Assembly (NCBI GenBank): GCA_030068145.1
Contig: JAPJBO010000035.1
Coordinates: 62,001-126,000 of the forward strand
Length of the DNA stretch: 64,000 nt
Direction: 5' to 3'
From: Diplonema papillatum
Lineage: Eukaryota > Euglenozoa > Diplonemea > Diplonemida > Diplonemidae
Within the stretch, counting starts at the first letter, position 1, and the number at the start of each line of letters is the position of its first letter. The notes beneath the pieces are model-generated. The model searched no databases. It saw only the letters and a list, made by a program, of their open reading frames with translations, and was not told where the DNA came from. Made by a program: the position numbers and the translations under genes. Shown here piece after piece: positions 29,567-40,700 of this stretch.

Positions 29567-29669
29567 CGCCGCCAAAACTGGGCGCTTTCGCGCAGGATGC
29601 GGCCGCGGACAACCAAGAGTTCATTGCGTGCCATTTCTCGTTGTTTGACCGAACGATGTCTGGCTACCA

Positions 29670-29800
29670 AATCTAGACCCCCCCCCCCCACCCCCAGTGC
29701 TGATGCTAAGGCCCCTAAACTCGGCATCGTTGTCAGCCGGACGGCAACGAGGGGTGGGTGGGTACCTCCCCCCTAAACACCCCCCCCCCCCCCCCTCCTG
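29670..29800. repeat. Diverged copy of the 31.0/31.7-kb inverted-repeat arm
   Basis: C-run, then CAGTGCTGATGCTAAG, then GGGTGGGTGGGTACCTCCCC and a second C-run, in the same order as 31045-31125. The middle is strongly changed. Confidence 0.55.
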
Positions 29801-29819
29801 CACATACGTCTTGCAAGGG

Positions 29820-30221
29820 ATGCAATGGACGCTTTTCGATGACGAACGAGTCTTGCACGTCGACAACGTTCCTTGGACTGACATATACCTCGCCGCATAC
29901 GTACGAATCCCCAATGCGTCCCACGAGGTGGTCGAACGCTTGCCATCACCTACTATGATGGCAACAACAGTCCCACCGCAGGTCCCGCTGATACCTTCTA
30001 GTCCGCCCTGTACCGACGCGAATCTGGAATCTTGCCAACCCATGCCCCCCGACGCCGCTTTGGCAGCACACGACCAGCCACCTGAACAGCCCAAGGACCC
30101 CCCGGAACTGCGCTGCAAGCGCTGCTTCACCGACCGCACCAAGGACGGTCGATTGTTCCGGGGCCTCAGAGGCCTGCGTGTGCACGAACGTCTCTGCACG
30201 TACGTCAACTTCGGGGAGTGA
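29820..30221 (+). CDS. Small C2HC zinc-finger protein, probably retroelement-derived
   Basis: 133 residues from the ATG at 29820; the frame is open upstream but through repeat sequence. The N-terminal half is unassigned (WTLFDDERVLHVDNVPWTDI). A Pro-rich linker follows. The C terminus has one finger: CKRC...RLFRGLRGLRVHERLC, Cx2C-x19-H-x3-C. This matches the spacing of the fingers at 28.1-28.4 kb and resembles DNA-binding fingers at the N termini of some LINE proteins. No RT follows, so it is a fragment or a domesticated piece. Confidence 0.4.
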   Translation: MQWTLFDDERVLHVDNVPWTDIYLAAYVRIPNASHEVVERLPSPTMMATTVPPQVPLIPSSPPCTDANLESCQPMPPDAALAAHDQPPEQPKDPPELRCKRCFTDRTKDGRLFRGLRGLRVHERLCTYVNFGE

Positions 30222-31044
30222 TGTATGCCCTGCGGAACAGCCGGAATCTCGGCCTAGCGGGGCTGAGTTCAGGTACGGTGCCCACTGTAAATAAGAGGAC
30301 GCATTGCTGAAGTGCTGCGTCGGCGAAGTTTGCTTTTCGTGCCGCGTCTGATGACGACCTGCCGACTTGCGTTTAATGTACTGGAGGTTCGTTAAAGACC
30401 GCCTGGCCGTGTGCTAGGCGTAGTTTAAGGTTGTACTGATCTACAAACAACCACTTACGAGCTTGTCAACCCCACCGATTTTCTATCTTCTTTCCCCCTC
30501 CCCCTTTTCGACGTTGCTGTTGACTAACGGTTAGGTCGGACCCTTCCCCGGTGAACATCCCATGAAAGTAACAGTGTTGACTTAGACCGATACGGGCTAC
30601 ATGGCAACCCCTGCTCAACATGTATGCACGTGGGGGGCCCAGGGCCACATTCATTGCGAATGTGTTCGTGGTGTCGGTCGCAGAAGTCTTTTGTTTTGGC
30701 TAGCCAAAGAGAGAAAAAGAGCGAAAGAGTACGTACAGTAGTGAGTAGAGAAGAGAACGAGTGTAGAAGAAAGGAGGTAGCACGGACTACCAGGCCAGCG
30801 GAGACCACCGCAAAAAGAAATTTTCTTTCCCCTACTTCATCCCACAAAACCAGCACCAACAACAACGACCCCCCCCTCCTGCAGGGCCTGTGTGCAGCAG
30901 GGTGGTGACCGCTCGAAGGTGGTTTCCTCAGCAGCGACCAAGAAAAAAAAAATTTTTTTTTGGCCCAAATCCTCCCAAAAAAGCACTCGAAAAAAATTTT
31001 TTTGACCCACTTTTTCCACAGTAGGTCCACAGTGGGTTGCACCA
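30222..31044. other. Intergenic with partial LTR-like copy
   Basis: 30582-30707 repeats the left part of family L (AGACCGATACGGGCTACATG ... GTGTCGGTCGCAG ... GGCTAGCC). The rest is purine-rich, followed by A/T runs at 30940-31010. No gene. Confidence 0.5.
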
Positions 31045-31755
31045 GGGGGGGCAGTGCTGATACTAAGCCTGAGACCCAAAACGAAGTTGCTAACCCTGGG
31101 TGGGGGTGGGTACCCCCCCCCCCTACCCCCCCTCGGTTCGTCTGTGAGGCCTGAAATTTGACGTGCAAAACACAGGCTGAAACCGGGAAAATCTGCCCTT
31201 TCGTGGTTTTCTTGGTGCCGTTGTTTCGAAACTCTCTAAGTACGTTTCCCAGCGGATTTGCCTGAAAACAGCTTTAGGGGGGTATTGGCATTTTGGGGAA
31301 AGCACATGGTAAATCGGCCAAATTTGCTCGAATTTTCACTTTTTGGGCCAATTTTCCAGATTTTGGCTGATTTTTGAGTGCATTGCAGGAATCTTGGTTT
31401 TCGAGGAAACTGACTTTGCTCAAAAGTTGCTAAGTACATTTCCCTGCCAAAAAAGTGCAGGAAAACATTTTGGTGGGGATTGACCTTTTTTTCCGCAAAA
31501 GTGGGTTTCGATTTCGAAAACGAGGAGAACGGATTCATCTGGAGGAAACGGAGTACCCACTCGGCACCGGGGGGTCTGGCAAACACCCCAAAAACAGCCC
31601 CCAAAACGACCCCCCCCCCCCCCAAAAGGGGGGTGCAACGTGCAACGGGGGCAACGTCCCTTGGTGCGCACCCTGGGGGTACCCACCCCACCCAGGGTTA
31701 GCAACTTCGTTTTGGGTCTCAGGCTTAGTATCAGCACTGCCCACCCCCCCACCAA
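31045..31755. mobile_element. ~0.7-kb inverted-repeat (MITE or foldback) element
   Basis: 31051-31116 and 31677-31741 are near-perfect inverted repeats of ~66 bp around CAGTGCTGATACTAAGCC and AACGAAGTTGCTAACCCTGG, flanked by G/C runs. The 560-bp interior has two loosely similar halves (31217-31290 and 31405-31490, both with CTAAGTAC.TTTCCC...GAAAAC). No coding potential. The related arm at 29.7 kb implies a dispersed family. Confidence 0.75.
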
Positions 31756-33102
31756 GCGGCTGTGAAAATACGTGTGAACTGGGGGATTAGAGCGAACACC
31801 GAGCACCTCAAACAGTACACTCACACACACACACACACGCACACACAACGTTAAACCGGGTCCGCAACACACACATACACTGTGCACGACTGGCGTTGCA
31901 TGCGCGCACCCTACGTTCTTTCGTTAAGAACGTTGTCTGGCCAGGACTGGCTGCTGCAGCACGTGCCAGTTGAGAACGGGTCGGGTAAATCTGGCAGGCA
32001 GGGCACCCGCTCTTTTAACGCCAGCTTGAACTCCAGCTTCTGAGGCTGGACTCCACCACGTAGAATGGTCGCAACAGACGTGCACCGTCCCAACTGAGCA
32101 AAAGCTCGCTTGCTTTGAGCGTGCACACCACGAACCCCTTCCCTAGCCTTCTTAGCAATCTTTCTGCATTTTATTACGTTCCCCTCAGTACTAACAGTCT
32201 TGCGGGGCCCTGAAGGTAAAAAATATACGCGGGCGATGTGTTTTTTGGTGGCTGATCTGATCTGAACAACCTTGAAAGAAACAGGGTGCAAAAGACAAGT
32301 GGGGAAAATCGATCAACCGACGCGCACCAACAAATCGAAGCGCCTGCCTTGCTTATTGAAGTCCAACCCGGCGACATCACGCCAAATAAGCGACCGCAAG
32401 CACGGCATCCAGTGAGCCCGGTCATTATGGATTCCAACTGCTCTCTGCTTTGGTGGCTACGCCCCCTCTGTTTTGACCAATTCTGACCACAATCCCTCTC
32501 CCCGAGGGCGGCATAGAGAAAGAAAAACTCCCCCCTGATTTGACCAATTCTGACCACAGTCCCCTCTCCGGCACCACAACGTCCAATTCACTTTGGTAGA
32601 AGGTGCCGACAGAGGAACAAATAGAAAAAGGCCGCTCCGGGTCCAGCAACGTGACGGTCAACCACAGCTTGCAAAGCTTGAGTCTGAGGCAGCACTGCTA
32701 CAACCCCCGTCCGCTCTGCCCTGTGGCTGACCGCCTCGACGAGCTTGTGTTCAGCGCAAGCCCCAAGGTGCTCCACGCCTTGATGCTTTGGTTTGGTCAA
32801 GCGGTAGCCGCTTGACCCGTAGGCCGTAGCTTTGCATACCGCCGAACGCGAACCTTGGCTCCCGTGTAGCAGGCTTTCCCCGGTACACTCGTGCTCGCAA
32901 TGACGGAAGGTGTCGCTCACCTGCGTTGTCAACAACAAAACGGAAAATGAAGAAACGAAAACGAAACTCTGCATCCCCGCGAGAGACAAGGTCGTGCCCA
33001 ACACTGAGATTAGCCCCAAGATCCAAGGGAACAACCTGGCGGAGGGGAGGAGGGGGAGGAGGGGAAGAGAGAGAGAGCAACGCTGAAAATAAGCGAAGGA
33101 AG
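31756..33102. other. Intergenic with AC microsatellite and a dispersed repeat
   Basis: An AC microsatellite is at 31818-31850. 32188-32336 is a diverged copy of 57466-57615 (GTACTAACA.TCTTGCGG, TTTTTGGTGG, AAATCGATCAACC). TTTGACCAATTCTGACCAC occurs twice (~32470 and ~32538), a short tandem duplication. The end holds the promoter of the membrane-protein gene. Confidence 0.5.
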
Positions 33103-33834
33103 ATGGGCTACAAGATCAAAGAAGCGACGATCCTCGAGACCTTCGAACCTCTCGAGTGGCTGCTCGTGGCCACGCCTACGGTGTTCTTGGCAGCCCGGCT
33201 GCTGAAGATTGCTTGGCTGGTGCGGCCTGTGGAGTTCTGCGTGGTCCAGTTCGCCCTGGTGTGTCTCATGGCACGCAGGGAGAAGCACCGAGCCGTCGGC
33301 GCGCCGGCAGAGGCGGCCGGGCCCCCGAAGACGTTGTCGCAGAAAGTGTACAACTTCTTCTTCTCGACCCAGTGCGGGACGGATCGGCATAAGCCGACGA
33401 AAACCTTCATCAAAGGCCTGAGCTGCTGGTTGTTCGCCTACCCAGCCGTCGACCTCATTCTGACCTACAAGTCGCCGGGCCTGTGGGACTCTCATGAGCA
33501 CGAGGTGTTCATGCTGTTCGGACAGTGTGTCTTCAGCTTCATGGCAGACCACGTCATGGTGCCGCGGGACTCCGCGTGGCATCCGGCTGACCGCTGGTCT
33601 GCCTTTGTGCTGACGGCCTACGGGGCTATGAAACCGTTTATCTTCGGACTGAACTTCACGCAGACCATCTGCTCCTGGTGTGGTGTTGGGGGTTGCTGCG
33701 TCTACTTCGCGATGGTCGCACGCAGGCACCACGGGCTCCCCACGCACCATTTGCATCACGCGTTGTTCCACGTCGTTGCGACGACTGGGTGGAACTACTC
33801 ATCCCTTTGCCTGTTGCCGGGCATGGAGTACTGA
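33103..33834 (+). CDS. Polytopic membrane protein, unknown (possibly CREST/ceramidase-like)
   Basis: 243 residues from the ATG at 33103 (AGATGG); upstream in-frame sequence is purine-rich and unlikely to be coding. About six or seven hydrophobic stretches: WLLVATPTVFLAARLLKIAW, PVEFCVVQFALVCLM, GLSCWLFAYPAVDLIL, HEVFMLFGQCVFSFMADHVM, WSAFVLTAYGAMKPFIFGL, VGGCCVYFAMVA and LFHVVATTGWNY. Conserved-looking polar residues sit near membranes: ADH...DSAWHPADRW and the His cluster LPTHHLHHALFH. The S/D/H arrangement recalls the CREST superfamily of membrane hydrolases, but I do not see its full signature. Function unassigned. Confidence 0.6.
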   Translation: MGYKIKEATILETFEPLEWLLVATPTVFLAARLLKIAWLVRPVEFCVVQFALVCLMARREKHRAVGAPAEAAGPPKTLSQKVYNFFFSTQCGTDRHKPTKTFIKGLSCWLFAYPAVDLILTYKSPGLWDSHEHEVFMLFGQCVFSFMADHVMVPRDSAWHPADRWSAFVLTAYGAMKPFIFGLNFTQTICSWCGVGGCCVYFAMVARRHHGLPTHHLHHALFHVVATTGWNYSSLCLLPGMEY

Positions 33835-35439
33835 AGAAGGTCTAAGGCCTCTTCCAGGTTCACGAGGGCTGCGTTGTTTCCAGATCGTGCATCCATAGGA
33901 GCTCGCGCCTGTTGTCTCCACAGCGGCCAGTCGCGATTCCCAGGGACACCGCGCGGTATCCGGGTATCTTTGAGAGGATTCTCCAGAGACCATCTACTCC
34001 TGGTGCGATGCGTGTACTTCATGAGATAGTCGTTCGGTTTTCAGTGCTGCGTTCTCAGCATTGGGTTGCGCCTTCTTCGCAAGTGCGATGCACCTTTCTT
34101 CGGAGCGGCCCACACTCAAATCTCGACTTGCACGCATCCTCGGGCAAACCACCGCTGTCCGCTTGTGCACTCCTCGTTAAACGACATTTTTGGTCGAGAG
34201 ACTCTAGTACTGCTGCTACCGTACATTTGCAGCTCGCGTTGTTCCACGTGCAAGTGGAACTCCCGGAGCTTGTTCCCAACGCGTCGCAACTGGCTTTGGT
34301 CGGAATGCGCTGCACAACGGCTGTCCGCGAATTTTTTGGGGAATCGTTTTTACGGCCTCCCTTGTACCACAGGATTAATGTGACACCTTGTCTCCCAGTC
34401 TAATACCAAGGGGGCGAAAAGGAAAGAACCGCCGAATCTATTCTTTTTTAGGATCGTCGAAACACGAAGTGACCCTTCATCAGAAGCACATGTACTAGGA
34501 TCCAGCAGTGAGTAAGTTCTGAACAGGTGAAGTGTACATGTGTATTTGCATGTCGTCTGTGGTTCCATTGGCTGCGTGAAAACCCAGACCGGGTGGACCG
34601 GGGCCACTTTTGAAAGCGCCGACCCCGCAAGTTAAAGCTGCGGTCCCAGCAAAATATAGCGAACTGAGGCACGACCCCTTCGTTTTTCCGTTCCAAAGCA
34701 ATTCAAGGGTTTCAAAACAGAAACCAAAGGAAGATACATTCCCGTGCTCCGCCTCCGCCACTAAGTTCCAATTGTAAGTTCCGGCGCAACGCGCGAACCA
34801 ACCTCGACTAAAACGCAAGCGGCTCTTTTTTCCACGTCTTTTTTCTTTCTCGCGGGCCACTGCTGGTTGTTGCCACCATTGAGGAGAGCTGGGTTGTTTT
34901 CTCGCTGACTCAGGATAGTTCGGAGGTCAGGAAAAGCTAGTCCCGCGACCTCCCTCACCCCACGATGTAACGATGGGACGGAGGCCCGTAATCCCTTGCG
35001 AGGTAGTGCGCGCCTGCAAACAAACGCCAGCGCTGACTATATTGAGTCGAAAGGCACCGTACACCTGCACAGCTCATGCACCCAATGCCCCGGTCGAGTG
35101 TGCGTATCTCAACACGGATAGCTGCTTCATGCGAGGACATGGGTCATCACATTGACTGAAGAAGTTGAAAACCTGCCTAGGGTTCCGCAACCCCTGCCAA
35201 GCGATAGAGCCCAATACAGCGGCCGTTTCGGTGGCAAGGAGGGAGTTGATGGGACCCGGGAAACACACTCAGGTGGCCTGCGGCAAAACATTTTGCACCG
35301 TCCACCACAGTCGGAATTGCTCATGAGGTGGGAAGGGGGGTGTGTGCCGGAAAGGCGTGGCCCCAGCATTACTCTCGACGGAACAGAGTAGCTTGTACAG
35401 TCTCGGCCTCGGCGGAGGCTTTTTGGTCGGGAAGACAAC
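33835..35439. other. Intergenic, no feature recognised
   Basis: 1.6 kb without a supported gene. Open frames of 60-170 codons on both strands lack family signatures; those near 35.1-35.6 kb overlap the start of the transporter gene. Confidence 0.5.
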
Positions 35440-36744
35440 ATGGAGAGCAGAAGAGGAAGTGGTGTGAGGACGCAAGCGGATTTGCTCGACGGCCAGTATT
35501 CGTCGAAGCAGCAGTGGACCGTGGTGCTCCTTTGCGTATTCGCACACATGGCGAACCAAGCCGACCGTGTCGTGATGAGCATCGCATTGGTCCCCATGTC
35601 ACACGAGCTCGGGCTATCGCCCTTTGAGCAAGGGTGGATCATCTCCAGCTTCGCCTACGGCTACCTTCTCACCCAAATCATAGCCGGGCCTCTCGCCGAG
35701 AGGCACGGCCCGGGCCGGGTCTTGTGCGCAGCGCTCCTCGGCTGGTCCATCACCACCATATCAACCCCCATTGCAGCCAGCAACGGCTTGCTTGTCTTGT
35801 ACTTCGTCCGGGTTTGCATGGGGTTCTGCGAGGGCTTTTGCATGCCGAGCTCGTACACGTGGATGTCCCGAGTCGTGTCTGTCTCGAGGAGATCCCGCTC
35901 GTTCGGCATGCTTCTCAGTGGTGGCTCCGCCGGACAGCTTCTGGCTTACCTCATATGCCCCCAGCTCGACTGGCCGCAGATGTTTCTGCTCTTCGGGTTG
36001 CTCGGCCTGGTGTGGATCACCGCTTATCATTTCTGCCAAGCGCCGTCTGAAAAAGACGCCTTCCACGCGCCTCTGTGCGCTTCCACGGGAGTGTATCTCA
36101 AGTTGCTGAAGTCGCGCGCCTTGTGGGCTGTGTTCGTGCCGCAAATGATGCACAGCTGGGGGTACATGCTGCTGGGTTCGTGGCTGCCGACGTACCTCCA
36201 TCGGAAGTTGAAGGTCCAGAATGTGGGGGTCGTCGCGGTGCCGCTGCTGCTGTCGTCTGTGCTCGGGCCGACGTGGGGCGCGTTTGCTGATTACTTGCAC
36301 CAGCAGAGGGGCGTCCCTTTGCTGCGTGTCCGGCGGCTGTTGACGGCGGTCGGCACCTTTGGCCCGGCTGTGATCTTCGCTGTCTTCCCGTACGTCGCGT
36401 CGCAATTCGTGGCTCTGTTGCTCGTCTGCTGCATCTACGTATGCTACGGTTGCCTCGGTTCCGGCGTGTTCTCGAACCACGCAGACATTTTGCCGACCCA
36501 CGCAGGCACCGCGTTTGGCCTTGGCAACACGATTGCAACCATCCCTGGCTTGGCCATAGGTCCCTTCACTGCGTACCTCATCGCCAAAAACGATGACTGG
36601 ACACCCGTCTTCCACATCGCCGCCCTGTGCTCCGTCATCGGCGGGTCGTTCTTCTGCCTCTTCAGCGAGGTTGAACCTATAGAAAAGCGCTTAGGACTTA
36701 TTCCGTGTGACAGCCCTCGGAGAAGCAGCACTGTACTGCTCTGA
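35440..36744 (+). CDS. MFS transporter, SLC17 / plant PHT4-ANTR type anion carrier
   Basis: 434 residues, single exon, ATG in ACAACATGG context. Twelve membrane spans can be drawn. TM1 starts at QQWTVVLLCVFAHMANQADR, the SLC17 opening where a basic residue follows an N/D-rich TM1 end. The loop after TM2 holds GPLAERHGPGRVL, the MFS motif A. TM4 has RVCMGFCEGFCMPSSYTW, typical of the G.GEG...P sequence of SLC17. Near TM10-11, NHADILPTHAGTAFGLGNTI and IPGLAIGPFTAYLI match the family's N..D..P..AG...G..NT motif. Substrate is probably phosphate or an organic anion, energised by Na+ or H+. There is no clear plastid presequence, so plasma membrane or vacuole is as likely. Confidence 0.85.
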   Translation: MESRRGSGVRTQADLLDGQYSSKQQWTVVLLCVFAHMANQADRVVMSIALVPMSHELGLSPFEQGWIISSFAYGYLLTQIIAGPLAERHGPGRVLCAALLGWSITTISTPIAASNGLLVLYFVRVCMGFCEGFCMPSSYTWMSRVVSVSRRSRSFGMLLSGGSAGQLLAYLICPQLDWPQMFLLFGLLGLVWITAYHFCQAPSEKDAFHAPLCASTGVYLKLLKSRALWAVFVPQMMHSWGYMLLGSWLPTYLHRKLKVQNVGVVAVPLLLSSVLGPTWGAFADYLHQQRGVPLLRVRRLLTAVGTFGPAVIFAVFPYVASQFVALLLVCCIYVCYGCLGSGVFSNHADILPTHAGTAFGLGNTIATIPGLAIGPFTAYLIAKNDDWTPVFHIAALCSVIGGSFFCLFSEVEPIEKRLGLIPCDSPRRSSTVLL

Positions 36745-37741
36745 GCAGTCAGCACACCGCAGACCAGTGCATGATCGCCAAACGTGCATGCCACGAGTTT
36801 CCGGCCTCTCCAGCGAGGTCGTGTTCATAAAAAGGCGGGCTTAAAATGCTGGCAGCCCCTCTGCGTCACTGTCCTGCTCCGAGCGATAGCGCAGCACATC
36901 ACGAGCTCGGCCTCACGAGAGGTACAACCCATTGCACAACACTCAAGATGCATGCGGCACACTTAACGCCCCTCTGTACAACTGCGCACTTCCCAGGAAA
37001 CAGTACCAGCAGTAGGATGCGCGTCTCCAGTCCATCTTCACTGGCATACACGCACACGCTCTACCCGTCGGGAGAAGCCTCATGCGCCCGCCCAATCTAG
37101 CTTACAGACCAGCCGCGGGCTTCTGTCGACAAGCGTGCGAATAAAAATAAAGCGATGTCCGAGTAAGAAACAACCCGATATTCCCGCTCTTTCCTTCCGA
37201 TCAGGGACGTCATGGAAATGTACGCCTTTGGCCGCCTGGACGCCTCAAGCCAAATATCTCGGCGTACGATGGGTTAAATCAGAGATCAGAGCGGTAGCCC
37301 GGAAGTCTGGTAGGGCGGAGCAATGGTCGCCTGCCTTCATGGCACTTGCAACTTACAGCACTCATAGCGTGACAAAATTTGACGCGGGTTAGATTTACAT
37401 CTGAATGACACTTCAACACAAACAAGTTGTCGACACTAACAAGTAAAATAATAACACAAACCCACGCATTTCTTCGCTTTGCATCAAAACAAAAGCAGGA
37501 CAGGGTGGATCACAAAAAGAAGAAACGAGCAGGAGTCTGGTGCGTTGGGGAGTCGTTGTGGTTGTTGCCAGAAGAAGTCGGGCGCCGACCGGAACGATGC
37601 TTCCAAAGCCTCGCTCGTCGCGGGGGGACCATTGAAGCGACTTTCTAATAAAGACAGCCAACACAGCAGACAAAGCACGAAAGAGCTCTGGATGGGCTGC
37701 TGCACGTCGTACCACAACTGTACTGCTAGGGGGTGACCGGT
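36745..37741. other. Intergenic, upstream of the channel gene
   Basis: No gene. AATAAAAATAAA at ~37140 could be a polyadenylation signal for the transporter. 37640-37680 has CTAATAAAGACAGCCAACAC next to AACACAGCAGACAAAGCACG. No TATA box close to the channel start. Confidence 0.4.
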
Positions 37742-40700
37742 ATGCAGCAGCTTCCCGACTTTGCGAATTTCGGGTATCTGCAGCCGCAGGAGAAGAAGGT
37801 TCCGCTGCTGGTGGGAGACGGCATCAATGGGGATGACCGGGCGTCAGAAGCGAGTGATCTGTCGACGCACGTCACCGTCGTGATCTCGGAGTGGGGGGAT
37901 GACGAGTCTATTCGGAACCGGGCGAGGGCGGTCGTGCTGAACCCGTGGTTCGAGCGGGGCTGGCTGCTGGTCATCATCCTCAACTGCGTGACGCTGTCTC
38001 TCGAGGACCCGACAGACAAGGATTGCGTGTCGACAATCTGCAAATTCACGACGAACGCGGACTACGTGTTTTCTTTGCTGTTTGTGTTTGAGTGCGCCGT
38101 CAAGATCACCGGGCTTGGGTTCTTCGAACGGCATGACTCATACCTACGCGATGCATGGAACATCCTGGACTTCATCATCGTCCTGTCGGGTGTCGCGGTG
38201 TTCTTCCTAGAAGTCGTCGTTGGTCTGACCGGCCCTGGGCTGGCTGGAGTCCGTGCGTTTCGTCTGCTTCGTCCTTTGAAGGCGGTTCAGGCGTTCCCCG
38301 CCGTCCGCATCCTGGTGCAGAGCATTCTCGCGAGCCTTCCGAAACTCGCGGACGTGTTCGTTCTCTACTTCTTCTTCCTGCTGATCATGGGCGTCATCGC
38401 CGTTCAGCAGTGGAAGGGCACGTTCCGGTGGCACTGCGTCGCGGACGACAGCTACGCGTTGTACCTGCAGACGAAGAACGAGTCTGCCCTCGACGGCTCG
38501 ATCGGAGACCGGGTGTGCACGAACACGCACCACCCCAACATCGGCGGGCATTTGTGCGAGTGGGGAACGACGTGCGTGGAGCGGGGGGGAAACCCGGCGG
38601 GGGGGAAGCTGAGCTTTGACCACATCGGCGTGGCAGCGCTGACCCTGTTCGTCGCGCTCACGCTCGAGGGGTGGACGGAGACCATGTACCAAACCATCGA
38701 CGCGACAACGTACATCGCGTCGTTCTTCTGGGTCGTCCTCATCATCTTCGGGTCGTTTTTCATCCTCAACCTCACCATCGTCATCATCACCGAGGCGTTC
38801 GAGACGAAGCAGTACGAGCAAAAAACAGCCGCCTTCACAGCCATCGACAGGGACGGCGGCGGGGAGCTCGACCGGGACGAGGTGCGGAGGCTGCTGGAGA
38901 AGGCCTACGGGTGCGGCGTGTCGGAGGCGGAGCTCAGCAAGGTGTTCAACGAGATGGACCTCGACGGCGGCGGCACCGTGAGCCTCGAGGAGTTCCTGGT
39001 ATACACCGAAACCCATCAGTCGACCGTCGCGACCGTGCTCGCCGGCAGGAGCGGCGCGGGCCAGGGGCTGGGCAGGGAGCTCTCGGAGGCCGTCCGAGAC
39101 GTGCCGGCGTGGAACGCCCTGAAAAAGGCACTGCGGGCCCTGAAGGAGTACGGCGACCCCGCCAAGCGCGAGTCCATACTCGGCATCTGGGCGTACCAAG
39201 TCGTCGCGCCGTCGGAGAACCACACGACTTTGCCCAGGGCGAACGCAGTGTTCCGCCACGGGATCCTGTTCGTCATCTTCTTGAACACCGTGGTCTTGTC
39301 CATCGAGCACCACGGGCAGTCGCAGGCGATGACGGACGTTCTTAACGCGTGTAACGCGGTGTTCACGATCATCTTCCTCGGCGAGGCGTGCTTGAAGATC
39401 TGCGGGCTGGGCCCGTATCTTTACTTCGCCGACACGTTTAACTGCTTCGACTTCGTCGTTTCGATTCTGTCAGGGGTCGAGGTGGTCGGCCTGGCCGGGG
39501 CGAACGTGTCCGTCTTCCGCACGTTCCGCGCGCTCCGCGTCCTGCGCTTCGCGAAGCAAGTGCCGATCCTCCAGCGGTGGGTCGGCATCCTGGTCAACTC
39601 GGTGAAGGGCGCCGCCATATTGACCGCGCTGCTGGTGCTCGTGATCTTCATCGTCGCCCTGCTCGGAATGCAGCTCTTCGGCGGCGAGTTCTGCTTTCTC
39701 GACGAGGACTGGGACCCGTACGGATACGGCGTCACGGCGGCCATGCGCGTGCGCGGCGCCGGCTGCGGCGGCGTGCCCCGGTCTAACTACGACGACCTGG
39801 GCTCCGCGCTGATCACTTCGTTCCAGATCCTGACCGGGGAGGACTGGAACGTGATCATGTACAACGGGATGACAGCGGTCGGCGACTGGGTGGCTCTGTA
39901 CTTCGTGCTCTACTACATCCTCGGGAACTACATGATGCTGAATTTGTTCATCGCGGTCCTGCTCAATAGCAGGGACTTCAAGGAAAAGGCGGACTCGGCG
40001 TCGCATGTGAGCAGCCTGGGCGATGACGAGGATGATGACGCGAAGAAGCTTGCAGACGTCGTCGAGCTTCCATTGTCAAAGGACAGAGACACCGATCGCA
40101 GCGAGCTCGACGCGACGGGGTCGCCTTTGGCGTCGTGGAAGAACCTCGACGAGACCTGGTCCCGCGTGACGGACAGCGAATGGAGCAGCCCGGTGGCCAA
40201 AGGACCGGTCGTGCTGGCGAACATGCAGCCGCACGGCGCGTCGGACGTGCGGACAGCGATCGCTCCGGACACCTTCGCTTCGCGGGAAAAGCAAGCGAAG
40301 CGGAGCAAGACCGCGAAGTGCAGCGAGCTTCCTTGGCTCGAAAATTGGAAGAAGTCGGACCGGTCCCTGTTCCTCCTCCCCGCCAACCACCCGCTGCGGG
40401 TTCAGATCCGCTGGATCATGGATTCGACCCTGTTCGAGCTCGTCGTCCTGGCGTGCATCACGACCTCCACCGTGACCCTCGCGATCGAAAGCCCGCTGCG
40501 ACCGCCGGACCACCCCACCGAGGTGACGCTTGAGCAGATCAACTTCACGATGATCTGGGTCTTCGCCCTCGAGGCCGTCATCAAATCCGTGGCCCTCGGC
40601 TTCGCGCTGCACCCGACTTCGTACCTGCAGAGCGAGGGCTGGAACCGGCTCGACTTCTTCATCGTGTGCGTGTCGCTGGTCTCGCTTGTGCTGCCGGGCG

